64,000 nucleotides of DNA from Pyrenochaeta sp. MPI-SDFR-AT-0127 (taxonomy: Eukaryota > Ascomycota > Dothideomycetes > Pleosporales > Cucurbitariaceae). The stretch spans positions 118,768 through 182,767 of the forward strand of contig JAGTJM010000064.1 of the NCBI GenBank assembly GCA_020747015.1. Direction: 5' to 3'. A program made the translations under genes and the position numbers. This document shows positions 49,800-61,240 of this stretch, in pieces (position 1 is the first letter of the stretch; each line of letters opens with the position of its first letter). The notes below the pieces were generated by a model that worked only from the letters and a program-made list of their open reading frames with translations, did no database searches and was not told the DNA's origin.

Positions 49800-51407
49800 A
49801 TGTCTATATGCTCAACTACACTCCGAGCACTGTCGCGCTCCCGCGTCCAAACTTCCAAGACTCTCCTCCCGTTTCTTTATCAGACGTATACCATTCAGCA
49901 ATGGAAGCCTGCTGCACGTCCAATCGCTCGCCGCCCTTTTACGTCGCGGTCCAAAAATAATGAGAGCGATGATATTCCGTTCGAGGACGATTCGTTACCC
50001 CCTGCCATCGACGCTATCGAACCTGCCCGCAAGACCACCATAACAGGCTCGGAACGCGCGGCATTCGAGAAGCTCTATAAGACATTCAACACACAAGGGA
50101 AAGCAAAGAGTGACAATGAGCATATTGTGGAGCTGGACCAGATAGCAGATGAGTACTACGAGGACGATGAGGAGCACCCACCTCCGTCACTAGATAAAGT
50201 GTTCGACCAAGTTCTCAAGGGCGAGCCGCGGTGGCGAGGGTCACGTTCGGCCAACCAGAGGACCCAAGTGAAGAGCAAGAAATCTGAGGAGGTGCAAGCG
50301 GCAGCCAACAGTCCATTGAGTCCTAGGACAAGCAAGACCCAAAGCAGAAGGAAGGATGCGAAAGCGGAAGCGGCGAGGATCAAAGAGCTGAAACTTGCAG
50401 AGAGGGAACGAGTGGACAAGCTTCTACAGACCGCGCAGACGGATCGAGAACTCTGGAAGATTCTGGAACGTGAAGTCTTCGAGCAAGTCCGCAAGCTTGA
50501 CCTGGACGGCACGAAGAAAGGCAAAGACCAGCAATCCACCAAACCGAACACAACGAACCGCAAGTTGAAATCCGACCCAACTGCTTCCGACCCACGCATT
50601 CTCTTCCAAAACTACCAGCACCACCTCATAACTGCCCTCCTCTCCCTCCGCACAGCATTTCCCTCCTCAACCCTCCCATTATCGCTCCTCCCGACCATCA
50701 AGTCCCTCGGCCGCTCCTCATACGCTCTCGGCGCCACCACCACGCTCTACAAACATCTTCTGCGGACAGCATGGCTACAGCAATCGTCCTATACCCAAAT
50801 CGATCAATTGCTCATCGATATGGATAACGGAGCCATTGAGTTTGACGATAGTATACTGGATGTGCTGGATGCGGTCATCAAGGAGCACGATATGGCGCGG
50901 AGTGGACGTCTGGGCAGAGAGATGCAGATGGTATATAGCATGGACCAGTTTCTAGAAGGGATACGGAAGGTTAAGCAATGGAGGGGTGTAATAGCAGAGC
51001 GATTAGGTGTCGCGAGTGAGGAGAGGCGTGTGCAGCAGAGACCTGTTCGAGAGGTCGATCAAGGGCGGAGGGAAGCGGTCGCAGAGCAGCTTGTGAGGCC
51101 ACGAGACACAAATAACGCTGCGGAGAATGGCTTTGAGAAGAGCAATCAAGAGCATATACCGCTTGTGGAGGAGGCTCTTGAGACACAAACCATTCCGCAA
51201 GTGCCAGCTTCAGAGCCCGTTGATATCCAGGGGAAGACCGACACTGCGCTTCTCCTTGAAGAGACGAGCTTGCACGACATGCCCAAACAGAGCACCAGTA
51301 CAGCAAATTCAGAGCAGGACAACAATCAGTCGCACGAGCACCAGGAGACCCAGACAGAGGCCAAGGATATCACTGAACCCACGGACCCTACAAAAGTCCT
51401 GCTCTAG
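49800..51407 (+). CDS. Mtf2-like mitochondrial protein
   Basis: Single exon, 535 aa. The N-terminus (about 50 residues) is rich in Ser, Thr and Arg and poor in acidic residues (LRALSRSRVQTSKTLLPF through RRPFTSRSKN), a typical mitochondrial presequence. An acidic segment follows (DEYYEDDEEHPPP), then Lys/Arg-rich coiled regions and a central helical core with DRELWKILEREVFEQVRKLDL and the segment from DPRILFQNYQHHLITALL to LYKHLLRTAWLQQ and FDDSILDVLDAVIKEHDMA. This resembles the fungal Mtf2-like C-terminal domain; yeast Mtf2/Nam1 couples mitochondrial transcription with RNA handling and translation. The C-terminal ~130 residues are Gln/Glu/Thr-rich and probably disordered. Assignment rests on presequence and core pattern, so it is moderately sure. 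The gene is convergent with UBR1. Confidence 0.8.
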   Translation: MSICSTTLRALSRSRVQTSKTLLPFLYQTYTIQQWKPAARPIARRPFTSRSKNNESDDIPFEDDSLPPAIDAIEPARKTTITGSERAAFEKLYKTFNTQGKAKSDNEHIVELDQIADEYYEDDEEHPPPSLDKVFDQVLKGEPRWRGSRSANQRTQVKSKKSEEVQAAANSPLSPRTSKTQSRRKDAKAEAARIKELKLAERERVDKLLQTAQTDRELWKILEREVFEQVRKLDLDGTKKGKDQQSTKPNTTNRKLKSDPTASDPRILFQNYQHHLITALLSLRTAFPSSTLPLSLLPTIKSLGRSSYALGATTTLYKHLLRTAWLQQSSYTQIDQLLIDMDNGAIEFDDSILDVLDAVIKEHDMARSGRLGREMQMVYSMDQFLEGIRKVKQWRGVIAERLGVASEERRVQQRPVREVDQGRREAVAEQLVRPRDTNNAAENGFEKSNQEHIPLVEEALETQTIPQVPASEPVDIQGKTDTALLLEETSLHDMPKQSTSTANSEQDNNQSHEHQETQTEAKDITEPTDPTKVLL

Positions 51408-51860
51408 ATGATCGCACTGGCACAATGCGGGCTTTGTACTCACCATGCACTGTCACTGTAATATATAGCATCGATATGCGAGCACGAGTTTGACATTGGG
51501 GTTCTAAGCATTTGGTAAGCGAGGTTAATCAACGGATACGAGGAATGTAGCATAGCTTCGGTGTATAGTAGATAATCGAGCAAAGTCAGAGCGACTATCC
51601 CCTCGAAGAAGGGAACAAATACACGATCCAATCTTTACATCTTTACTTGAGCAGGAGTAGTTGGAGTAGTGTTTACATTGGATGATTGAGGGATAATTCA
51701 GAGTAAGGAAGAACTAAAGATGCCCATACCGGTTTAGAATGCGGCCTTTGTTACTCTTCAGACTCCGAAAAGCAAAACCAGATAGTGCAGTTTGTTGTAT
51801 TCATACACGTTGACACGCATACTACATAGACACTTGTACCGAAACACCGATTGAAAGATG
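51408..51860. other. Convergent intergenic region
   Basis: 453 bp between two convergent genes; it should hold both 3' UTRs and poly(A) signals. No gene seen. Confidence 0.5.
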
Positions 51861-54800
51861 CTACAAACTCTCCCAGCCTCCACTGTTGATATCTCCCTCG
51901 AGCCTTCGCGCGATCAAGCTCTGGATGCCGCCCTCGAGCCAAACCTTGCGGAGTAGTGCATCGTACCGCTTTTGGTTCAGGAAAAGCTGGTGATGCCTTC
52001 TCAGCGCTGGGTCGACTTCGCCGTGCTTGTCGAGATAAGGTGCTACCGCCCAGGTACCGTGATCGAGGTTGAGGAAGAGGACCATGCATTTCCGGATGTG
52101 GATGAAGAGGCCGATGTTGCCGCCGCATCTAAAACATGGTTAGCAGGAAAATATCACTGAGAAGAGTTTGTCAGACAAGGGGGAAGACTTACTTGGCCAA
52201 GTGCTGATTGCACCCACCCCGATGTTGGCTCGTCATGCAGCACACTGCCTGGCTACACATGATTTCTCCACAGAACAAACACAATGCCGGATCCGTCAAC
52301 TCCTTGCCAGTGGTAGGACACCTCTTCTTAATCGCCTCATCAGTCAGCGTATCGTAGTTCTTCGGTAAGCCCACAAGCTCAAAGATTGCTGGATGTGATA
52401 GCGAGATAGTTGGCTTGAGCGGCATATGACCTGCTTGGACCCAGAGCATGTGCCGGATCCATCCACCAACTACAGAACGCGTGACATGCCCTGATTGTGA
52501 GCGGGCTGCGAAGGAAGAGAAAATCTCATCTAGGGAAGGAAGCCTAAGCACCGAAGAGAGACGTGCTAGTTCTGGCTCGTCAATGCGTTCGAATGCGGTG
52601 TGCGATAGTTCCACCCCGTAACGGACATGCATAAGAATTGCAGCTTTGCGAACAAATGGAAGAGCATAACTAGACACCATGGTATGAATGAAGTAAAGGA
52701 AATTCGGGTCCTTGAAACGTTCAGGAATGGACATGGTGTCAATATCAAGAGTTGCTGGGGAATCGCCAACGTTAGCTATGTTGAATACAATGCAGACGAA
52801 AAAAAGCATTTTTTCTAGCTGATCGGGGGACAAGAGACCATGATTGACCTTGTCGGCATTAACGAACTGTTCTGGGCGTTGGAAACGGAACTGCGGGCCA
52901 GGGGCCAAGCCATCTACTGCTTGTTCACTGACGGCCGTAGAAAAGGCAAGTACAACTCGAACGATCTCCGCGAGGTAACATAGGCGTAGGATGTGATGGA
53001 TGTCGAGGTTGATCGCCGGCACGACGCCTACTGCACTCTCGCAGAGGAATACGAATGAGTCTTGGCATAGGAGAGGAGCAGTGCTTTTCAGATGGAAGCT
53101 CAAAACTTCAGGGTCAAACATGCCTGGGTGACCGGCGAATAGCTGGCTGAATTGGCGACGCTGGGTCTCCGAGAACTCGTCCATGGTTTTGTTTGGACTC
53201 TGGTTGCGCAGACTCCCGATTGCAATATAGGAAGAAACTGTTTCAGAGAACACGCGAAGATGTGTCAGTGTTTGCGGAGAGATTTTGTCTATCAGTGTGC
53301 TTCTCATCGAATCGGACTGCACACCTCGTTGTGCTATCTCCGCAGCCGCGATTGAGTATCCCAGGGCTTTTGCGAGCACATCCGTATGCGTCAAATCTTC
53401 GACAGCAGCTGCTGGTGTATGTGGATATGAAAACGTGGACCGAATGCTATTTGCATGCAAAGTCGAGCGAAGTCGCTGATAGACTCTGATCAGCTCTGCC
53501 ATTGGAAAGTTTTGAATCATAGCTGGGCTGTTTTCAGACGAAGGAATGCCCGACTCGGCTAATTCAGTAGGCTGTACTCCAAGAAACGCCGGAATCTGGA
53601 ACCGTGGCGGGTGTTGCGTTGATGGCTGTGGAATGGGCATAGAGACTGGGGGTGGCTTGAGGAGATCTGGGATACGGCTGGCCACAGGTTGAATAAAGTC
53701 TCGCTCGGCATAATTATAGAGCATCTCTTGATCTTGTGAGAGATCTGCAGGACCTTTGCCACTGATTCTCTCTACGCTTTTGTACGCGGCCTCAACCTGC
53801 GATTCGATCCACTCATCGAAGGACGCATTTGTTTCCAAGACACCCGGATTCGACACTTTCTTTGGCTTCCAGATGATAGGCAAGAATATATTGCCGAGTG
53901 CTTTACAGAGTGGGCACATAAACTCTTTGAAGTCGGGCCGTTCAGGATGGTTTCTGGCGATCTGGCTGACATGCCGCCTCTGCGTAGCTTGAAGATAGAC
54001 CTCAAAGCAAGCGAAATGCATGATGTGCCCACAGCCGGTAGTGACCGGTCCGGGCTTTATGTGTAAGGGAGGAAACCCTTTCCCCAGATCTTGTCTCTCG
54101 CTAGCGATACGCTCGCCTGTCGAGGAGACTTTCTCCACCATGCGGCGGTTTTTGCCTGCAACACCAAATGGACGAAGCTCATCCGCCGAGCGATCAAGGC
54201 TGATTGGAGTCTGAGTAACTTCATCTACCCAGTCATCGTCTTGAAGATTGGTTTGTCGGAGGATTCTGCTCTCAGAAATGTATCCGAATGATCCATAGAG
54301 CCGTTGGTCGTTACAGTCTTCTTGACACAAGATACAAGTACCAGCAGGGTACTTTAAAGTCTTTTCTTGCTCAACAAGCCCGCCAGTTTCGTCTTCCAGG
54401 TCGCTAAAGTCATCTTCACCCCAGTCGAAATCCTGATTCGCCATAAACTTGCCTTGCTGCTCTTTGAAGGCTGCCATAACCTTAGCCTGTCTCTCTAATG
54501 CCTGCTTTTTCTTCAGCTCCTTGTCTTGGAGTGCGAAGCTTGCTGGAGAAGCATTGTCCATCCTATCAGTCGGCATGTTGAGCGCTGCCGCTGCAATGAT
54601 AAAAGAATTCTGTTGTCGTTGTTTCAGCCTGTGAAGTATCAGATTGATCTTTGGCTCGCAAGCCTTAAAGTCTTCCCTATCTTGCAGGGTCTTCAGAATA
54701 GAGAGGATTGTAGGATGCTCATGAATGCCCATATTTGCATGCTTGGTGAGCACAGAAGTGACAAAAGAGTCAGGTGCGTCCTGAGACCACTCGTGTGTCT

Positions 54801-57800
54801 CTGCCTTGTCTTCAAGTATAGCAACGAGGACAAGCTGTAGTACGAATTGGATGTACGTTTCAACACGCGTTGCGGGAATATTAGGTGTGACTGCTGCCGC
54901 CCTCAGACCATAGCCGACAAGGTAGTAGATGATCTGTGTAAACAGAGGCGTTCGTGTGAAGGCTGACAAGTTTTGGAAGAGCCCAGATGGGATGGGACGC
55001 AATTTCGGTTCGTAAACGATATCGCTAGCTTCCTTTCCCGTCCTCTTGGCCATGTAGGCTTTGTACGTATTTTCTGCCTCTTCTCTTTGGTTGCGGTTAT
55101 ATTGATGGAGATAAGGGTCAATCAGATCTAGATATTGCTCCTTGAGCTCAAACGTTCCACTATCAGAAAGACCCTCGGGCGCCCGGAAACGTGTCATCTC
55201 TGAGAGAACGGCAGGGAATTCGTCTAAGTTCTGTATCCTATCTGACAAGCGTGCAGTCATGTCAGAGAAAGAGAGTGGCTTGAAGCAAAGTACATGGGCA
55301 ATGTCTTTACGCATGGACGCAAGATGGGACTCGTTATTATCCTCTGCTGGTATCAATGCCGTCCGCTCACTGAGGATGATGATAAGGAGATGCACAAAGT
55401 CCTCGACCACGTCGATGGCTTGGCTGTCCTCGAAACCATGCTGGCTAGCATCGTATTTGCCAGTCATCCATCCAGTCAATGCGAAACGGTCGATCATCGA
55501 CGCAAGGAATGCCGAAGGGTTGCATAATACAAGCGCAGATTGTAGGAGGAAGATGTCTCGCTGATGAGACACATCTCGTTGGGACACGCTTCGATATTGC
55601 GTCATCTGATGTCGAAGTGTAATGCCGTTCCTGACCCAGATGCCCGCTCGCATTTGAGCCAGCCATGCGCACACTCGAAGAGGGAAATCAAACATCGCAA
55701 GTAGATATTCTTCCGGTTGATGAACAGGAACAGAGACTGTTGCCGGGCTGAAGTCCATTTGCAGTTCGTCATGGGAGAACAGAAGTAGCTGCAGCAGGGC
55801 TTCTCGAGGCATGCTTCGGGCCCGATCAATTAGCCAGGACAAAGTGTAGTGAAGCGCATGGTGAAAGCTCATCGGCTCTTTCGCAACAACATAATCGACA
55901 ACCTTATAAGATGGACCGAAAAAAGTGGAAGGCTCTGCATCAAACTCAAGAACCTCCAGAGTCTTGAATTTGGTCTCCTCTTTCAATTCAGTCTGGTCGA
56001 AGCGTTTGCGCTCCGCGCCAAGGGAGTTGACAATCACCACCTTTGCAGCTGCACGTATTGCACGACGAATGTTGGAGGGATCATCATCACGATTCCAGGT
56101 GAAAGACTCTGCAAAATGTCGACATAGCTTGTTGATCTCTCGAGTGATCAAGGAAGCACTGATCCAGGCTTCCGACTCGAATTCGAGATGTTCGCCAACC
56201 GCACGCACATTGGGGCATATGCCTTGGTGCAGCTTGACAAGATCCAAGAACTGTAACAGATACCGTTCCTCGTCGCGAATTCTCTCTTGGACGAATTCTG
56301 AGCCGAGGAGATATTTCATGTCGAGGAAGAAGTGGTACATTCGACGGTTGGTCACAGCACCTTGTTCAAAGGCTAACGTAGCTTTGGGGTCAACATCGGA
56401 GGGATAGCCAACTTGGCGAGTAGTCAAGAACGTGTAGAGGATAGCCATCAGATTAGTGAGAAAATTGCCGCGCTCAACGACCTCAGACGTAATGGATGGC
56501 GTGGTGAGCATCTGAAGCGAGAGGTTGATGATGGAATGATCCGGCTCGCGGTCAGCAATGAGATACAACTGTGCCAAAGCAGTGTATACTCCCGCAAATC
56601 TGAGGCCCAACAAGCGCTTGAACTGAGGTATTGTAACCACGGTGCTGATGAAGACATCTCGTACGCCAATACGCAACTGCTTCCACATCCGCAAGTCATA
56701 GAGTATCAGGTGATCAAGACGTAGACGCTGCCAGAGGTCTTCGTGGGCAGGCATCTCGGGCCTTTTACCGTAGCTTTCAGGTTTTTCTAACCAGTACTTG
56801 GCAGGCCGTGACGGTCGTAAGGGCAACGAACGTGTCTGGGGTGTCTCTGGGACTGGCATCAACGGCTCGACATGGCTGAGAGACGGTGCGCCTACCATTG
56901 GCTCACTGTCTGATTCAGCCGGTGTGACGCTCTGCTCATGTTGACTTCTCTGTGGATGTGCAGACTGCGCTGGGGGTGGAGGTGGAGGCGGAGGATATCC
57001 TGCAATGGTAGCCTCAGAAACCTCAAGTGCCTCGTCTGCGCTTTCAAAAGCCTCCATCTCAACATCTCCGTCATTGTCCTGCGTACCGACTTCGTCTATA
57101 TCCATGTCATCTGCGGCATCCGCCGCGCCTTCGCCATTTTCATCGTCATCATCGTCTGAAGCCGTGGTATCATCATTTGCATCCGCCGCCCGACGTCGCC
57201 GAAGCCTCACTATTTGGGCTTGCCGCTGAATGGGTAAGATTCCTTGGTAGAAGCCCTCTAGCTCAGCTTCTTTGTCCTCCATTTCGTGGTCATCAAGGCC
57301 ATTTTTGCCGATGCTTTGATTTGTTGCTTCGCTGCCGACGCGCCACGGTTTGAGTAGTTCCTCGCAGATTGTATGTCGAAGAACTTGGTTGTCATCGCCA
57401 ACGCTACAGCCAGCAATGTCCGAGATCCATTCGATAAGGGCACCACCCATTTGTTCGCGAAAGGTGTCGCGGGCGGATCGAATGGTGACTGTCAACTTGA
57501 TCTCCTCGATGATTTTTGCCATCCGAAGCAGGTCCTTTAGGTCTGTCCTATACACGACCGCACTACGACCAACATCATTCACTTCGTACGCTTTTGCCAG
57601 GCCAAAGGCCAATTTCTGCTTGCAGGCGCGGGCAACTTGGTCCCTGACGTCGTTGACGGTGTGCTTCTCGTCATTCCAGAGCACAAGGCAATACTCCTGG
57701 CATTCTTCTGGCTGGTCACCAGGGTCATACCATCTGGATGTGAGTCGTGAGTTCCGTTCGTCCTGCGTAATGGACTCCTCTGTCTTTGGTAAACGCAGCT

Positions 57801-58410
57801 GTTCTGGGGAGCATGAGAAGACATCGATGAGGTAGTCTAGTGTCCTGGCGATGGTGATACGAATGCTTTCCAACAGGTCGTCTGGCAGCATGGAGCCTTC
57901 TCTTGCCTTGCCTGCTGCCTTGGAGTCGGGCGCTGGGTCCGCCGAATGGATGTTACAGTGCACCGGCCGCACCCACGCCTCGTCGTCTCCACAGTCACAG
58001 CAGCCAGAGTTGCCAGGTGACACGCTGACAAAGACCTGGTGGCCCTCATGATCTGATGCATCGAAGCAGCGCGCGCAGAGCACGCATGTGTCGTCGGCGG
58101 TGCACGTCTTGCACCGGTACGTGGCCTCGCCGTTCTTGAAGATGTGCCCACACGGCTTGCCCCTTGCCGCGGCCGTGTATTCTGCGCCCTCTACTGCTCC
58201 CTGGGCATCGCGCAGGCTCCACGGCTTCTCTGTGTCGGTGGGCGGTCCGTTGGGGAAGAGCAGCGGAAGGAAGTCGCTGCGGCCAGCAAGGGAGCGGAAT
58301 AGGACCTCGCGCAGCTCTCGGTCAGCGGCGAGGTCGAAGCGATAGTCATGTCGTCGCGGTAGTTCGCGCAAGTGTCGGCATAGCTCCTGCTCCTGCAGGG
58401 ATATGTACAT
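51861..58410 (-). CDS. UBR1: UBR1-type E3 ubiquitin ligase (N-recognin)
   Basis: Join 58410-52193, 52128-51861, giving 2161 aa with a 64-nt intron (donor GTAAGT, acceptor TTTTAG). It recognises destabilising N-terminal residues (N-degrons) and ubiquitylates the substrate with an E2 for proteasomal degradation. Seen: the UBR box at about residues 83-155 with Cys/His ligands (PCGHIF, YRCKTC, CVLCARCF, HEGHQVF, GCCDCGD, VHCNIH). ClpS-like N-domain sequence follows (YCLVLWNDEKHTVNDV). An acidic Asp/Glu-rich insert ending in a Pro run lies at about 403-473. The RING-H2 spans about 1358-1500 (TCILCQEDC, GCGHIMHFACFE, FMCPLCKAL). The C-terminal auto-inhibitory Cys/His domain includes LCLFCGEIMC, GGCNQHL and CGGNIGLFIHIRKC, completed by the small last exon. 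The first in-frame ATG is at 58410; the frame stays open upstream to 58593 but without an ATG. Confidence 0.95.
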
Positions 58411-59081
58411 GATGCAGCTCTCGAGGCGGGATGGTGGGGGTGAATGTCGCGGGCAGGCCGTGCGAGAGAAAAGAGGCGCAAGGGGGCAAGTGGTTTGGTT
58501 GCTAGTCGTTTGTGTGGACCAGCCACCTGTAGAAGTGCAAAAGGGCTTTGTGCAGGTCGCCGAGAGGACTGGAGGTGGTGGTGTTGGGGACAAATTCTAA
58601 GCTATGTCATACCACGGGGTGAGCTGCCCGCGACGGGGCGGAAGTCCGAGCAAGGCACATGCGAGATCAGCCAAAGGAGAGGGTGATTCTAGGCAGGGAG
58701 TATTTTTGCAGCTTGCACATCAAATGTCCATGCGAACAGTCCGTAGAGCCTTTCAGCCTATATACAAGGCATCCAGGCGGAATGGCGAGGACTTTAAGGC
58801 AGTCACAGGACCAACGTGCCCCGTCATAGAGCCCTTGGGGAGCAAGGCCTTTGAATGCATCAGATATAGTACCCAGGTGAGTGGGTACTTTTCACGCAGG
58901 TAAAATTGGCAGATAACAATTTCCACACAAACAATGGGAGTGCCTCGGAAAGAGTTCGACAATCAGCACTCGGTCATGGTATTTCGCATACTGTAGAATA
59001 CACGTCAATGTACAGAGTCCGCTTCCAATAGCCGAAGAAGAAGCGTCTACATCAAGTCTGCTCTCTGGTCGTGGTTCAGCC
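58411..59081. other. Intergenic region upstream of UBR1
   Basis: 671 bp between the UBR1 start and the QCR9 stop, both genes on minus. It should hold the UBR1 promoter and the QCR9 3' UTR. No further gene seen; the open frame continuing the UBR1 frame to 58593 lacks an ATG. Confidence 0.5.
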
Positions 59082-59503
59082 CTACTCGTCCTCCTCAGCC
59101 TGCTCCAGGTATCGCTGCTTGATGTCCTTCCATTGTCGCTGCCAGCTCCATTAGCCAAAACCACACGTCCGAATTGGGCTGTACGTACGCCGCGGTTGAC
59201 GCTGTCCCAGATCCTGTCTGACGAGGTGTCAAAGGCCCTATCTCCCCAGTCAGTATCCTGTCCTCCCGCCACTCCCAGCCGGTCCTGGGGCACGTACAGT
59301 TGCATGCCAAAGGCGGCGCCGAAGACGGTGAACAACATGGTGGTGTTGCTGCGGAGGACCGCGCTGCAGTCGATGGTCAGTGGTGCTCCTGGGTAGGGTT
59401 TGCGCAGAGGGAGACTTGCTTGTAGACGGTGGAGAGCGCCTGCACGATGCCGTTAGCTTCATCACAGAGTATGCCCGTCGGTCAATTGACTTACGCCAGA
59501 CAT
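59082..59503 (-). CDS. QCR9: Cytochrome bc1 complex subunit 9 (QCR9)
   Basis: Five exons: 59503-59495, 59439-59420, 59363-59298, 59237-59189, 59138-59082, giving 66 aa. It is a small single-pass subunit of respiratory complex III in the inner mitochondrial membrane, next to the Rieske protein and cytochrome c1. The assembled protein begins MSGALSTVYN, then AVLRSNTTMLFTVFGAAFGM (the membrane helix), QLAFDTSSDRIWDSVNRG and RQWKDIKQRYLEQAEEDE. This matches the family pattern of an aromatic start, a hydrophobic helix, FD...IWD..N.G and QWKDI, with an acidic tail. Introns are 55, 56, 60 and 50 nt. The first exon has only nine coding bases. Intron 2 needs a GC donor. The gene is far too short and split for single-frame ORF detection. 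It is divergent from PYM, 356 bp away. Confidence 0.9.
59364..59419 (-). other. Predicted GC-AG intron in QCR9
   Basis: Donor TACAA|GCAAGT and acceptor GACTGCAG, 56 nt, with a CACTGAC branch-like site. The nearest GT donor (GTCTCC, five bases on) gives the wrong phase and loses the QCR9 frame. The GC donor joins TAC-AA to C, producing VYNAVLRSNTT, exactly in register with the family. GC-AG introns normally carry this strong GCAAGT context. Confidence 0.8.
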
Positions 59504-59859
59504 GTTGGGGGTCGGGAGACGGCGTGGAGCTGCTGTGACGGGTGTGGTGGTGCGGTCGCAGGTGATGTCGAGAGGTCAAAGGTTGGCCGGCAAGATTGAA
59601 GCTGGGCCGGGTCACGGCGATCGCGGCTGCCATGATTGGCCCGTTGCACCTCCCGCCTGGACATTGCTCCAACTTTCCCTCACGCCCACCCCCACCAGAA
59701 CTGCACCTGCACCCACGTGGAGAAGGGCCTCGCCCGTCAGACAGTATTACCACCGCCAAAGCCAGTGACGCTTCTCTACACATCAATTGGCCGTCCACGT
59801 CCTTTGTAACTGCCTGGCCCAATTTGACGCAGGCCTTTCGTGGCAGGCGCACCCGCAGC
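59504..59859. promoter_or_regulatory. Bidirectional promoter region, QCR9 and PYM
   Basis: 356 bp separate the two divergent ATGs. The region must hold both promoters and 5' UTRs. The PYM frame stays open upstream here without strong coding features. No TATA box obvious. Confidence 0.5.
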
Positions 59860-60465
59860 ATGCCTTCTGTAGAAACCCCCACCATCTCCAAGGCTGGAAT
59901 CACAACCTCCTCAACCGGCGAGAGGCACATTCCCTCGTCCGTCCGTCCCGACGGCTCTGTGCGTAAGGAAATCCGAGTTCGCCCAGGCTACCGCCCGCCA
60001 GAAGATGTCGAGGTCTACAAAAACCGGACTGCTGAAGGCTTTCGAAACAGGGGAAAGGCAGGCGTATTGGGCGCCGAAGCACTGAAGGTGGAAGACGACA
60101 GCGTCAAAGCGAGTGCAGCAACCAACAAGAACGCCAAACGCAGGGAAGCACGAAAAAAAGCGGCAGCAGCGGCAACCGATGGGAAAGAGGACGGCAAGCC
60201 CGACGGCAGTAAAGAGAGTGAGGCTGCAGCTGCAGCAGCTGCCGTCGAGCCAGAAAAGGTCGTCGATCCAGCGGCTGAGAAGGAGAAAGAAGCCAAGAAG
60301 CTCATGAAAAAACTAAGGCAGGCTCGCGAACTCAAAGACAAGAAAGAGAAGGGTGATAAGCTCCTGCCGGAGCAGTTCGAGAAGGTCATCAAGATCAATG
60401 AGCTCATCCGCCAGTTGGAGACCCTTGGATTCGATGCTCAGGGAGAGAAGAAGACCGAGACATGA
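59860..60465 (+). CDS. PYM / WIBG, partner of Y14-Mago (exon-junction-complex disassembly factor)
   Basis: Single exon, 201 aa. PYM binds the Mago-Y14 heterodimer and the small ribosomal subunit, and removes exon-junction complexes from mRNA in the cytoplasm. Seen: the N-terminal Mago-binding motif at about residues 19-60 (TGERHIPSSVRPDGSVRKE, IRVRPGYRPPEDVEVYKNR). A Lys/Ala-rich low-complexity middle follows (NAKRREARKKAAAAA, AAAAAAAVEPEK), then a C-terminal coiled coil (KLMKKLRQARELKDKKEKG ... LLPEQFEKVIKINELIRQLE) as in the family's eIF2A-like end. The ATG at 59860 (MPSVETP) was chosen because it places the binding motif near the N-terminus as usual; the open frame extends upstream without support. 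Its presence implies a functional exon-junction complex, consistent with an intron-bearing genome. Confidence 0.92.
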   Translation: MPSVETPTISKAGITTSSTGERHIPSSVRPDGSVRKEIRVRPGYRPPEDVEVYKNRTAEGFRNRGKAGVLGAEALKVEDDSVKASAATNKNAKRREARKKAAAAATDGKEDGKPDGSKESEAAAAAAAVEPEKVVDPAAEKEKEAKKLMKKLRQARELKDKKEKGDKLLPEQFEKVIKINELIRQLETLGFDAQGEKKTET

Positions 60466-61240
60466 AGGCCCTGCAGATACTCCATCCACCACTATCACGG
60501 CTCTTTTCGATTTAGCTCCATACGCAAAAAAGTGGCAGGGCATCAATTTCACGGGCGCCATGGCTGCTTGCAGATGTGACCAGCACTGTGCATCTATCTG
60601 CTCCAGCTTTGCCAGACACCCATGGATGCACATAGCAGGGCTCGTTATGAGTTTGGTCACTGTTCACAACACCTCTTTCTGGGCAGGAGCACCCACGTCC
60701 CACGAGACGTTCGAAAAACGTCCACGAAAACAGTGGCCCCCTGTGTACGCTACCTTGTGCACCAATTCTTCGCATGCTACAGGACAACATCGCAACCTCA
60801 CCCGGGCAACAGGTTGGGGGAACATGATGTCAGCCTTCTAGTCCGAGTCTTGCTAGACAGGCAATGGCAAAATACTATCAATGCAAAGTATGAGTGCTCG
60901 CATACACTACTGACATTCAATTCCGTCCTGCTGTATTGCCAATTGAAAGTGACTAGTAATTGACCTTTTAATTTCGCGAAACTAGACAGCAAGAAGGAAC
61001 CCTGGTTTTAGGAATAGAAAGTGCAAATCAGGGGCCTTATACTTTGCTTTATTGTATTGCTACAAGCAGGTGCCACTGGTTTCCTTTCTCGGAAAAGCTT
61101 AGAACGCATTCCGCTGCGAGCACACAATGAGAGGTCGAGACCGGTCATGAAATTTGCACCGAAAGTATAACACTTATAACAGTCAAGTCTTAAGCACTAA
61201 CAGATTACTACGCTGTGCTCAGTCAAAGTAAGTGTGATAG
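60466..61240. other. Convergent intergenic region
   Basis: 775 bp between the 3' ends of PYM and the secreted-protein gene. No gene recognised; the part after about 60960 is moderately AT-rich. Confidence 0.5.

Noticed and set aside
58411..58593. 61-codon N-terminal extension of UBR1
   Set aside because: The frame is open but has no ATG before 58410; the extension is Pro/Thr/Ser-rich and starts at TTG.
59250..59930. 226-codon minus frame across QCR9 and the PYM start
   Set aside because: It overlaps the QCR9 exons in the wrong frame and the PYM coding region antisense. The QCR9 exon model explains the locus better.
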